From RYN-230 sp963718305 (GTDB lineage Bacteria > Actinomycetota > Actinomycetes > Streptosporangiales > Streptosporangiaceae): DNA of 64,000 nucleotides. The stretch covers positions 248,001 through 312,000 of the forward strand of contig CAVQZG010000010.1 in assembly GCA_963718305.1 (NCBI GenBank), in the 5' to 3' direction. Position 1 is the stretch's first letter. Each line of letters starts with the position of its first letter. The notes beneath the pieces are model-generated. The model saw nothing but the letters and a program-made list of their open reading frames with translations. It made no database searches and had not been told where the DNA came from. Of the stretch, positions 56,004-64,000 are shown piece after piece. The translations under genes and the position numbers were made by a program.

Positions 56004-57266
56004 ATGTCGGCCACCAACGAGGCCCCGGCATCCAGCGCACCTGGTGCGACGACGGTCAACGACCTCGAACTGCCCGTGTTCGACTACACCGAGCCGGGGC
56101 TGGTCGGCGAGGTGTACCACCAGCGGCTGGCCGCGGTCCGGCAGCAGGGGTGGCTGGCCCGTTCTCCGCTCACCTACGTGGTGCTGGACCGGGAGTCAGG
56201 CGAGTTCTTCCTGCGGGCCCGGCAGACCGCGTTCCCCGGCCGGGAGATCGCCGAGATCTTCGGGGTGACCGGCGGCAGGCTGCGGGAGCAGATCGACGCC
56301 AACATCCTGAACGCCACCGGGGAGCGGCACCGGCGGCTGCGCGCCCTGATCGGGCCCGCGTTCACGCCCCGCGCGGCTGACCGGTGGCGGCCTGCGATGC
56401 GGGCCTTCCTGGACGGCCTGTGGCGGGACCTCGGGGACACACCGCCTGGCGGGCCGGCCGGGTGTGAGTTCGTAGCCGCCTTCGCCAAGCCGTACCCCTC
56501 GCTCACCATCGCCGCCGTGCTCGGCGCCCCGCCGCAGGACGCGCCCCGGCTGCACGAATGGTCCGGCTGGGTCCAGAAGCAGTTCGACATCCGGGCCCTG
56601 GCCAGCGAGCCCGAGCGGATCGAGCGCGCCGTCGGCGAACTGTACGGCTACGTCGAGACGCTGCTGGAGCAGCGCCGCCGTGAGCCCTCGGACGACCTCA
56701 TCACCGCGCTGCTCGCCGCCGAGGACGAAGGCACGAAGCTGACCCACGAGGAGTGCGTCAACCTGGTCCTCAACGTGGTGGCCGGCGGGATAGATACCAC
56801 CCAGGCCCAGCTGTCCCACGCGATGCGGCTGTTCGCCGGCCACCCCGGCCAGTGGGCGGCCCTGGCCCGCGACCCGGGCCTCGTGCCGGCGGCGGTCGAG
56901 GAAGTGCTCAGGTTCGAGCCGATCACCCCGTTCACGGCGCGGATCTGCACCGACGCGATCGAGCACCGTGGAGTCCTGTTCCCGGCGGGCACGATCGTGG
57001 CGATCTGCGCCGAGCGGGCCAACCGGGACGCGGGCGCGGGCGATGAGTTCGACATCACCCGGGACTCCGGCGGGCGGCTGCTGACGTTCGGCGCGGGCCC
57101 GCACTTCTGCCTGGGTTCCAACCTCGCCCGGGCCGAACTCGAAGAGGCACTCACCTTCCTCGCCCCCCGGATGACCGGCCTGCACCCCGCGGGTGAGCCC
57201 CGGCTGGGTGGCGTCGAGGGCATCTACGGCATCGACTCCCTTCCCCTCGCCTGGACCGCGCGGTAG
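56004..57266 (+). CDS. Cytochrome P450
   Basis: 420 residues from MSATNEAPASSAPGATT (ATG at 56004, GGAAGGG upstream). I-helix VVAGGIDTTQAQLSH, ExxR EEVLRFEPITPF, haem loop FGAGPHFCLGSNLARAE. The I-helix has GGIDTT in place of the usual AGxET/D-T, so the acid is Asp. The substrate is unknown and no ferredoxin gene is adjacent. It lies just upstream of the damaged rtcB. Confidence 0.92.
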   Translation: MSATNEAPASSAPGATTVNDLELPVFDYTEPGLVGEVYHQRLAAVRQQGWLARSPLTYVVLDRESGEFFLRARQTAFPGREIAEIFGVTGGRLREQIDANILNATGERHRRLRALIGPAFTPRAADRWRPAMRAFLDGLWRDLGDTPPGGPAGCEFVAAFAKPYPSLTIAAVLGAPPQDAPRLHEWSGWVQKQFDIRALASEPERIERAVGELYGYVETLLEQRRREPSDDLITALLAAEDEGTKLTHEECVNLVLNVVAGGIDTTQAQLSHAMRLFAGHPGQWAALARDPGLVPAAVEEVLRFEPITPFTARICTDAIEHRGVLFPAGTIVAICAERANRDAGAGDEFDITRDSGGRLLTFGAGPHFCLGSNLARAELEEALTFLAPRMTGLHPAGEPRLGGVEGIYGIDSLPLAWTAR

Positions 57267-57339
57267 ATCCTCGCGTCCGGCCGGTACCAGTCCCCCGGGT
57301 CGCCAGCGCCAGGCGAGGGGGAGGCAGGACACAGCGCAG

Positions 57340-58051
57340 TTGGCCGAGGAACCCACGAACTGGGCGTCGATTCTCGCTCATTCATAAAATGTCGGCGCCT
57401 TTTTCTAGAATGTCGGCCATGAAGAACTGCAGCGCCACATTAGCCAAGCGTAACTCTCTGCGTAAGCACTGGCATGAAATGGCCGACCCCGATCTGGCCT
57501 ACCTGGTGGAGGGCACCGAGGAGTTCTCGGCCTACCCGGGTGACCTGCACTGGGCGCAGCACTTCGCGCTGCTGAACCGGGAGGAGATGGACCGCGCCCT
57601 CGCCTGCCTGGGCAAGTGGCTCGGCGAGCCCGTCGTGGCGGCGGAGACCGTGAACTGCCACCACAACTATTCTGCGCGGGAGAAGCACTTCGGGAAGGAG
57701 GTGTGGGTGTCCCGGAAGGGTGCCATCGACGCGTTGGCGGGTACGCCGGGACTGATCCCCGGGTCCATGGGCACCCGCTCCTACGTGGTGACCGGCAAGG
57801 GCAGCCGGGTCGCCCTCAACTCCTCGCCGCACGGCGCGGGCCGCGAGTACAGCCGCAACGCCGCCCGGAAGACGTTCAGCCGGGCCCAGCTCGATGCGGC
57901 CATGGAGGGCATCGAGTGGCGCCGGACCAGCGCGTTCCTCGACGAGATCCCGGCGGCGTATAAGGACATTGACGTGGTCATGGACGACGCCAGGGACCTG
58001 GTCGAGATCCGGCACACGCTGCGCCAGATCGTGAACGTCAAGGGCGACTGA
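57340..58051 (+). pseudogene. rtcB: RtcB-type RNA ligase, internally deleted
   Basis: The frame 57389-58051 carries only the C-terminal half of RtcB: MADPDLAYLVEGTEEFSAYPGDLHWAQHFALLNRE, NCHHNYSAREKHFGKEVWVSRKGA, IPGSMGTRSYVV, the guanylylated-His motif SSPHGAGREYSRN, and DEIPAAYKDIDVVM. The N-terminal half, with the DxGCGM metal site, is absent. Just upstream, 57340-57387 reads LAEEPTNWASILAHS, which looks like the first residues of an RtcB (NWASIL) before a stop. A deletion of about 200 codons therefore seems to have joined the two ends. Ligase activity is unlikely. Confidence 0.75.
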
Positions 58052-58106
58052 CCGGCTCTGGCCCCTGTGCGGCGGGGCCGGCCCGCCCGTCCTACACTTC
58101 CGGGCC

Positions 58107-58421
58107 ATGGACCTCAAGGACGCGACGCTGATGATCCTGGCCGAGTCCGCCGGCTACCCGGAGGTGGCGCGGCTGGCCCAGTCCGCCTACGACGCGCTGG
58201 CCGATGGTGACGAGGTGCCGCACTGGATCCTCAGCGACATGATCGGCGAGGCTAGCGGCAAGGGCGTGCTCAGGGTCCTGCACCGGAAGTACAGCGCCAC
58301 CGCCTATGAGGCGCTGCTCATGCCGATCTGCCGCGAGATCGACCGGCAGCGCCCGGTCCCGCCCCGCCCGCGCCCCGATCCGGCTACCGATCCGCTCACC
58401 AGCAGCACCTTCCGCCCCTAA
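58107..58421 (+). CDS. Small hypothetical protein
   Basis: 104 residues, MDLKDATLMILAESAGYPEVARL. Helical body (LAQSAYDALADGDEVPHWILSDMIGEASGKGVLRVLHRKYSATAYEALLMPIC) and a Pro/Arg-rich tail. No recognised domain. It follows the rtcB remnant by 55 bp and is convergent with the secreted phosphatase-like gene. Confidence 0.65.
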   Translation: MDLKDATLMILAESAGYPEVARLAQSAYDALADGDEVPHWILSDMIGEASGKGVLRVLHRKYSATAYEALLMPICREIDRQRPVPPRPRPDPATDPLTSSTFRP

Positions 58422-58531
58422 CCCCCCTCCAGTCACAGTCCTGGCTTCGTGATCATGGGATCACGGCCGGAGCAGCGGGCGGGACGGCGAGCGGCACGGC
58501 GGGACCGGCGCGGCATCAGAGCCAGAAGGCG

Positions 58532-58571
58532 GGTCCCGCGGCCCTGGCTGGTGGGCCAGGGCCGCGGGACC
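58532..58571. terminator. 17-bp stem-loop between convergent genes
   Basis: GGTCCCGCGGCCCTGGC pairs perfectly with GCCAGGGCCGCGGGACC around a 6-base loop, 18 bp from the minus-strand stop at 58589 and 110 bp after the plus-strand stop at 58421. A bidirectional terminator. Confidence 0.75.
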
Positions 58572-58588
58572 GGTTTACGCCACCTAGG

Positions 58589-61049
58589 TCAGCTGGCTGC
58601 CTCCACGTGCCTGGCGGCCGCGATGACGGCCTGGCAGGCAACCACCTGGGCGGACGCGCCGAGGACCGGGGTGTTGCTGAACGCCGCGGCCTCCAGTTCG
58701 CCCTTGATCTTGCCCGCCAGCGCGTCCCGGACCTTGTCCAGCGCGGTGAGGGCCTGGTTGGTGTGGATGTAGGTCTCGTCGCCCGCGCTGGTGCTGTCCA
58801 CCGCGTTGGTCGAGGCCTGGAGGGTGGCCGCGCCGAACTCACCCACGCTGGAGTTGAGCTGCTTGTAGCACTCCCCGAGGGTGGTCACCGCAGGATCGCT
58901 GAGCGCCCGGTCCGGGTCGGCCAGGACCTGGGTGATGACCCGGCCATCGTGCTCGTAGTCGTCACGCAGCCCGGTCAGGTACATCAGCGTGGGCCGGATG
59001 TCGGTCTCATCCACCCAGGGCCCGGGGAAGTGCTGCTGCGACACGGTGATCTGACCGCTGTCCGCGCCCGCCGAACTCGGCCCCTGGCTGGCCGTGGGAC
59101 CGTCCAGCCCGAGGTGGCGCACCCCGGGGCCGGCGAGGCCCAGATAGTTGGTGTTGATCTCGGCGGCGTAGTCGCCGTGGTCCCAGGCGAAGCCGGTGCT
59201 CTGGCACACCAGCTTCCCGGCACAGGCCCCGGTGAGAGCCGATGACTGCAGGTAATAGTCGGGTTTGGCGAACATCGCGAAGGTCGGCGTGCGGGCCGGG
59301 TCGGCGTTCACGATGTGCAGGATGGCTTCCTCAGCCGGGTCGGCGATGTAGTTGTCGATCTTCTGGGTGGTGCCGGTGTACGGGTTCGCCGCCGTGATCG
59401 CCGCCACCCCGTGTTCGAGGCTGCGCACCGAGCTGTCGTCCGGCCCTGGATTACCGGTGACGTAGAACTCGGGTGCCGTGTCATTTTCCAGGCTGAACGG
59501 GACCGTGTTGTTCTCCTGCGTGGCCAGCAGGCCGGTCACGTTGGCGTCCAGCTCGCCGAACGAGCCGGCCGGGTAGGTACACGCGACGTCCGGGGTTACC
59601 GTCGTCGCCGCTGACCGTGGCCCCGTCACAGCTGGCCGGGGTGGGCTGGATGGCCCGCCCCACGTTGGCGCCGGCCTGATGGTCGCCCTCGTCGGAGCTG
59701 AGGATGAACAGCGTGTTCTTGGTCGTGATCCCGTCGGCGGCCAGCCGCTTGAAGAAGGTGCCGAACGCCTGGTTGTAGTACTGCGCCTGGGCGACGTAGC
59801 AGGCATTTCCGCTGCCCAGCGCGGACGGGGCGCCCGCGCACGCGGACAGGCCCGGGATGTCCTCGTTCCCGTGGATGTCCGAGATGTACCCATTGACCAC
59901 CGGGACGCCGCTCTCCAGCATGTCGGCCATGTAGCCCAGCGCCTGGGAGGCGTTGATGCTGCCGAAGCCGGGGAAGCCCGGATGGTTGGTGAGGAATGCC
60001 CCGTTGATCTGGTTCCCGTTCAGGTCAACCAGGTTCCCGGCGGCGTTGGTCACCTGGTACCCATGGCGCGTGACGTTGGCCGTGCCCGCACCTAGCTGGG
60101 GCGCGACGTAGCGGTGCCCGTACAGGGCCTGGAAGCCGGTATAACCACCGGGCTCGTCCGGCAGCGCATCAGGGGCCGCGGTATGACTCGGGCTGGTCTG
60201 CCCGTACTTCACGCCGGTGGCGTTGGCGCAGAACGCGTTGCGCTGGGCGCAGTGCACCGCGATGCCCACGTAATCTGCGGTCTCGGGGTCCTTGAAGGAG
60301 TCGGGATCGGCGGCGAGCTGCTGTGCCTCCGGAGAATTGGCGCCGAACACCTTCGGGATGTCGACCGAGGTGTTCTCCAGTTCCTGGTTCACCGTGGCCA
60401 CGTCACCGACATCGCAGCCGGCCCGGGTGAACGACGCCCACGGTGCGGGAGTGGTCGTGTCCGGCTTGGGCGCCGGCGAGGTGGTGGCGGGCGGGGTAGC
60501 CGAGTAGACCATGGACGGGTTCGTGTCGTGACCGGCGTTGGGTGTGGACGCGGTGTCGAAGATGGGGTCGGTCCAGTAGGCGAAGGAACTCGCCAGGTCA
60601 GTTGTCCCGTCGGTGTTGTAGGCCTGGTAGCTGTTGCTGACCGGCATGCCGGCCCGGTCGCCGTACAGCCCGGTCCAGGTGGTCAGCAGGTCATCGGCGG
60701 TGTGCGCGATGAGCGGGGTGTGGTTGTTGGACAGGAACGTGCCGTTGCTCTCGAAGAACTTCAGCAGGTTGGGCATCATCTGCAAGTCGGAGGGGACGTT
60801 GGGGTTGTCGCGGAAGAAATGCACGTTGTCGAAGCCGAGTTCGACCACGTGCTTGACCCCGTTGCCCAGGTGACAGCCGTTTCCCGAGCTGTCGTGCTGG
60901 ACGGCGGACGCTAACGGTTTCGCGGACGTGGCCGCAGCGGCCAGCCCGGGCGTGGCACCCGCCACGGCGAGCGCGCTCAGCAGCGAGGCGCATCCAGTGA
61001 CGGCGACGGCGCGCACGGCCAGCCTCCGTCGGCCATGGTGATTGGGCAT
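58589..61049 (-). CDS. Secreted phosphatase-like protein (alkaline-phosphatase superfamily), frameshift near 59605
   Basis: About 820 residues once one base is corrected at 59601-59612 (frames join at GDD-TVTPDVACTYPAG). ATG at 61049 with AGGAGG upstream. A long signal peptide with MPNHHGRRRLAVRAVAV and VAGATPGLAAAAT suggests export, possibly Tat. The metal-binding style of the superfamily is seen in VELGFDNVHFFRDNPN, NNHTPLIAHTADDLLT, LFILSSDEGDHQAG and TGFAWDHGDYAAEIN. Substrate unknown. Large secreted members of this kind occur in soil actinobacteria. Confidence 0.75.
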
Positions 61050-61170
61050 CGATCCTCCTCTTCCCGCCTGCCCGGTGTGATGCACCGGACAGTCCTGCCG
61101 GTGACCTTAGGGACATGGGCCGAATTCCCGGCGACGGGAAAAAGAAACGGAGAACAACTCTCGCGCCGCA

Positions 61171-61176
61171 TAGGAT
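61171..61176 (+). promoter_or_regulatory. -10 element (TAGGAT) of a leaderless HAD gene
   Basis: TAGGAT ends seven bases before the GTG at 61184, so transcription would begin at the start codon. No ribosome site is present, consistent with a leaderless mRNA. Confidence 0.5.
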
Positions 61177-61183
61177 TCGGTTC

Positions 61184-61879
61184 GTGAGCATCAGGGCCGT
61201 CATCTTCGACTGGGGCGGGACGCTCACCCCCTGGCACTCAGTGGACCACCAAGCCCTCTGGCGGGCGGTCTGCGCGCCCCACTTCCCCGGCCGGGCCGAC
61301 GAGGTCGCAGCGGCCATCCTGGCCGCGGAGGACGCCTGCTGGGAGCTCACCGATACGTCCCACTCCAGCGCGACGCTGGACGACGTCTTCGCCCGGGCCG
61401 GGGTCACGCCAACCGAGGAATTGCTGGCCGCTTACTACGAGGCCTGGGATCCGCATACGATCACCGACCCTGAGGTGCTCCCCTTGCTCCGGGCGCTGCG
61501 CGAGCGCGGGATGAAGGTCGGCGTGCTGTCCAACACCTTCTGGCCCCGGACGGCGCACGAGCGCGTGTTCCGCCGCGACGAGGTGCTCGACCTGATTGAC
61601 GCCGCCGTGTACAGCAGCGAGATCCCGTGGGCGAAGCCCCATCCAGAAGCCTTCCGGGCCGTGATGCGGGCCCTGGATGTGGACGACCCGGCCACGTGCG
61701 TCTTCGTGGGCGACCGGCCCTTCTCGGACGTGCACGGCGCGAAGCGGGCGGGCATGCGGGCCGTGCTGATCCCGCACAGCGAGGTTCCCCCGTTCGACGA
61801 GGTGACCCCGGACGCGGTCATCACCCGGCTGGCCGATCTCCCGGCCTGCCTGGACGCCTGGTCCGTCCCGGGTTCCTAG
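61184..61879 (+). CDS. HAD-family hydrolase
   Basis: 231 residues from a GTG (SIRAVIFDWGGTLTPWHS). Motif I is FDWGGTLTP (nucleophile Asp; the usual second Asp is Gly, as in some phosphatases with DWGGT), motif II VGVLSNTFWP, motif III Lys in IPWAKPHPEAF, motif IV VFVGDRPFSDVHGAKRAGM. Probably a small-molecule phosphatase. The DHDPS-like gene follows after five bases, so they form an operon. Confidence 0.91.
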   Translation: MSIRAVIFDWGGTLTPWHSVDHQALWRAVCAPHFPGRADEVAAAILAAEDACWELTDTSHSSATLDDVFARAGVTPTEELLAAYYEAWDPHTITDPEVLPLLRALRERGMKVGVLSNTFWPRTAHERVFRRDEVLDLIDAAVYSSEIPWAKPHPEAFRAVMRALDVDDPATCVFVGDRPFSDVHGAKRAGMRAVLIPHSEVPPFDEVTPDAVITRLADLPACLDAWSVPGS

Positions 61880-61884
61880 CCGCC

Positions 61885-62823
61885 GTGGCCGGATGGCGGG
61901 CTGGAGCCGGGGACCACGGGGGCCTGGCCGGGGTACTCCCGGTCTTCCAGACCCCGTTCGACGACCATGACCGGATCGACTACCCAGCCCTGGAGAAGCT
62001 GTTCGACTGGGTGTTCGCCAACGGCGCGGACGGCGTCGTCTTCGCCATGGTCTCGGAGATATTGCGGATGTCGTCGCAGGAACGCGACGACGTCACCACG
62101 GTGGCGTGCCGCCTCTCCCGCGGCCGCGGCTCCTGCGTCATCAGCGTGGGCGCGGAATCGCTCGCCGCCGCCCTGGGCCATGCGCGGCACGCCGCGGACT
62201 CCGGAGCGGACGCCGTGATGGCGACCCCGCCCCTGCTGCACGCGGCGGGCGACGACGAACTGCTGCGGTACTTCACGACGGTCGCCGCCCACGCCGACGT
62301 CCCGCTGATCGTCCAGGACGCGAGCGGCTACGTCGGCCGGCCACTGTCCATCGGGCTGCAGGCCCGGCTGCACGGCGAACTCGGCGACCGGGTGATGTTC
62401 AAGCCGGAGGCCCCGCCCATCGGCCCGCGGCTGACCCGGCTGCTCGACGCCACCGGTGGCCGGGCCAGGGTCTTCGAAGGCACCGGGGGGCTGTTCCTGA
62501 TCGACAGCTTCCGCCGCGGGGCGATCGGCACCATGCCGGCCAGCGACGTGGTGTGGGCGCTGTCGGCCTTGTGGCGCGCCCTCGGGGAGGGTGACTTCCC
62601 CCGGGCGTACCGGATCGCCGGACCGCTGGCGTTGCTGGTCTCGCTGCAGACCAGCCTGGACAGCTTCGTCGCGGTGGAGAAGCATCTCCTCGTCCGGCAG
62701 GGCGTTCTCCCGTCGGACCGGATGCGGGGACCGGTCGCTGACGTGCTGGACGCGGCAGGCCGCGACGAGATCGACCGCCTGGCGGACCTGCTGCGCGCGG
62801 CGGTCGGCACACCGCTGACCTGA
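61885..62823 (+). CDS. Dihydrodipicolinate synthase / N-acetylneuraminate lyase family enzyme
   Basis: 312 residues from a GTG at 61885, five bases after the HAD stop. The barrel shows GVLPVFQTPFDDHDRIDYPALEKLFDWVFANGADGVVFAMVSEILRMSSQER, ADAVMATPPLLH, VPLIVQDASGYVG, and the Schiff-base Lys in VMFKPEAPP. The usual GTTGE is replaced by AMVSE and the usual YN-P-R segment by QDASGY, so it is not a DapA. It may be an aldolase for a sugar acid or pyruvate derivative, working with the HAD phosphatase. Confidence 0.9.
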   Translation: MAGWRAGAGDHGGLAGVLPVFQTPFDDHDRIDYPALEKLFDWVFANGADGVVFAMVSEILRMSSQERDDVTTVACRLSRGRGSCVISVGAESLAAALGHARHAADSGADAVMATPPLLHAAGDDELLRYFTTVAAHADVPLIVQDASGYVGRPLSIGLQARLHGELGDRVMFKPEAPPIGPRLTRLLDATGGRARVFEGTGGLFLIDSFRRGAIGTMPASDVVWALSALWRALGEGDFPRAYRIAGPLALLVSLQTSLDSFVAVEKHLLVRQGVLPSDRMRGPVADVLDAAGRDEIDRLADLLRAAVGTPLT

Positions 62824-62841
62824 TCAGGCCTGCACCTGGCG

Positions 62842-63312
62842 TCAGGGCGCTGGCTCGGGGTCGCTGATGTCCGCGACGGTGGCGCCGAGCGTCCGGACCG
62901 TCTCGTCCGCGTCCAGCGCCACGGCCAGGCCGTGCTGGCCCGCCCCCAGGGTGATCTCCCGCCCGGCTATCCGCTCGTCCGCGATCACCGGCCACGGGCG
63001 CAGCGCACCGAACGGCGTGATCGTGCCGCGCTCATAGCCGGTCACGTCCCGGGCCATCGCCGCGTCCGGCATCGACAGCCTGCTGACCCCCAGCTGAGCC
63101 CGCAGTTTCGGCCAGGAGATGGTCCGGTCCCCTGGTACCAGGACGAACAGGAAGTCGTCGTCGCCGCGCCGGACGACCAGGGTCTTCACCACATCGGCCG
63201 GGGATACGCCGCGGGCCTGCGCCGCCTCGGCCAGGCTGCGCACCGCTCCGTGGCTGATCAGGCGGTACGGCAGGCCCGAGGCTGCGAGGGCATCTTCCGC
63301 CGGGTTAGGCAT
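62842..63312 (-). CDS. YbaK/EbsC (ProX-type) aminoacyl-tRNA deacylase
   Basis: 156 residues from MPNPAEDALAASGLPYRLI (ATG at 63312, AGGAGA upstream). The catalytic Lys is in VVKTLVVRRGDD, with VLVPGDRTISWPKLRAQLG, GYERGTITPFG and the C-terminal ITLGAGQHGLAVAL. It probably hydrolyses mischarged tRNA. Divergent from the threonine-aldolase-like gene. Confidence 0.92.
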   Translation of the reverse strand: MPNPAEDALAASGLPYRLISHGAVRSLAEAAQARGVSPADVVKTLVVRRGDDDFLFVLVPGDRTISWPKLRAQLGVSRLSMPDAAMARDVTGYERGTITPFGALRPWPVIADERIAGREITLGAGQHGLAVALDADETVRTLGATVADISDPEPAP

Positions 63313-63366
63313 GATCCAGTATCTCCTGCCGGCGGGCCTGGAAGCCGCGCCGGCCGTACCGGCAGA

Positions 63367-64000
63367 ATGACCGTTATGCCCGCTCCTCATGACGCCGCCG
63401 TGGATGATCCCGCCGTGCCCGGAACCCCCGCTGCCGGAGCCCCCGCCGCCCGAGCCCCCGATGCCGGGAGCACCGCCACCGAGGGCAGCGCGGACGGCGG
63501 TGCGGCCACCGGTCCGCCCGGCCCCGGCCCGGCGAGCGGGGAAACCGCCGCGGACCTCGCCGCGCTGCGCGCCACCTGCACCCGGTTCCTGGGCGGGCAC
63601 GGCGCAGGCCGGGCCGGGGACCTGCTCGCCACGATCCCCCCGGACACCCAGACCGACCGCTACGGGGAGGGTGGCGTCGTGACCGAGCTGGAAAGCGAGG
63701 TCATGCTGGTGCTCGGCAAGCCCGCCGCCGTGTTCCTGCCCAGCGGCACCATGGCCCAGCAGGCGGTGCTGCGGGTGCACGCCGACCGGCGCCAGCGCCG
63801 GGTGATCGTGTTCCACCCGGCCTGCCACATCGACACCCACGAAGGACGCGGCTACGAACGGCTGCACCAGCTCACCGGGCGGCCCGCAGGCGAGCCCGGC
63901 CGGCTGCTCACCGTGGCGGACCTGGATCAGGTGGCCGAGCCCGCAGGGGCGTTGGTGATCGAACTGCCGCAGCGCGATCTCGGCGGCCAGCAGCCGGACT
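63367..64000 (+). CDS. Threonine aldolase / beta-eliminating lyase family, N-terminal part (cut by window edge)
   Basis: The start is ATG 63367 or 63376 (MPAPHDAAVDDPAVPG). A Pro/Ala-rich 60-residue lead is followed by LAALRATCTRFLGGHG, DTQTDRYGEGGVVTELESEVMLVLGKPAAVFLPSGTMAQQAVLRVHADRR and HIDTHEGRGYERLHQLTG. This is the start of a fold-I PLP aldolase/lyase. The PLP lysine lies beyond the window. The long disordered N-terminus is unusual for the family. Confidence 0.85.
   Translation, partial: MTVMPAPHDAAVDDPAVPGTPAAGAPAARAPDAGSTATEGSADGGAATGPPGPGPASGETAADLAALRATCTRFLGGHGAGRAGDLLATIPPDTQTDRYGEGGVVTELESEVMLVLGKPAAVFLPSGTMAQQAVLRVHADRRQRRVIVFHPACHIDTHEGRGYERLHQLTGRPAGEPGRLLTVADLDQVAEPAGALVIELPQRDLGGQQPD

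Overview
The window is chromosomal DNA of a very GC-rich Gram-positive actinobacterium. The evidence is strong third-position GC, GTG starts, the PspA-PspAA/HtpX-PspAB set, the parC / parE / DUF7455 / sigA (HrdB-like) order, nrdR-nrdJ beside lexA, DUF3043, and two cytochromes P450. Gene order and protein style fit a filamentous lineage (Streptosporangiales, Streptomycetales or a relative), but no 16S is present and the genus is not claimed. I see no rRNA, tRNA or CRISPR array.

Layout. 1-4.7 kb (minus): FMN-binding protein (cut by the window edge), ferric-reductase-like flavocytochrome, then pspAB, htpX, pspAA and pspA. 4.8-10 kb: DUF3043 membrane protein, aldo/keto reductase, an intergenic repeat, a PfkB kinase overlapping an SDR, and a D,D-carboxypeptidase. 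10-18 kb: topoisomerase IV (parC +, parE -), DUF7455 zinc-ribbon protein and the primary sigma factor, followed by a perfect 52-bp palindrome. 18-25 kb: PAS-PAS-GAF-SpoIIE phosphatase, a large unknown protein, and a membrane-anchored tandem AAA+ ATPase. 25-31.6 kb is accessory: an orphan GvpL/F protein, a PIN-domain toxin/antitoxin pair with a palindromic operator, an ArsR-type regulator divergent from an MFS transporter, and a 1.9-kb decayed island with integrase and Fic remnants. This island lies between two copies of the 3' end of nrdJ. 31.6-41 kb: intein-bearing nrdJ, nrdR, an SOS-type lysM/lexA divergent pair, and leuS with a possible attenuator. 41-52 kb: DUF302 protein, AarF/ABC1 kinase, MpaB-like oxygenase, acetate-type transporter, sirtuin, LON-domain protein, P450, a probable structured RNA, pterin dehydratase, and a secreted lysozyme-like protein with a ricin lectin. 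52.6-55.5 kb: gcvT-gcvH plus a fold-III PLP enzyme. 55.5-64 kb: DUF3618 protein, P450, an internally deleted rtcB, a secreted phosphatase-like protein, HAD hydrolase, DHDPS-family enzyme, YbaK deacylase, and a threonine-aldolase-like gene cut by the right edge.

The main non-routine signals are: (1) the 31-bp direct repeat of the nrdJ 3' end bounding degraded recombinase and Fic sequence, which looks like an old integration site; (2) a 180-bp intergenic repeat with inverted ends in two copies; (3) an intein interrupting nrdJ at a probable active-site cysteine; (4) a probable ncRNA at about 50.43-50.63 kb; and (5) repeated one-base frameshifts in housekeeping genes (htpX, parC, sigA and others). 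These frameshifts look like consensus errors rather than real lesions, so those genes are annotated across the shift.
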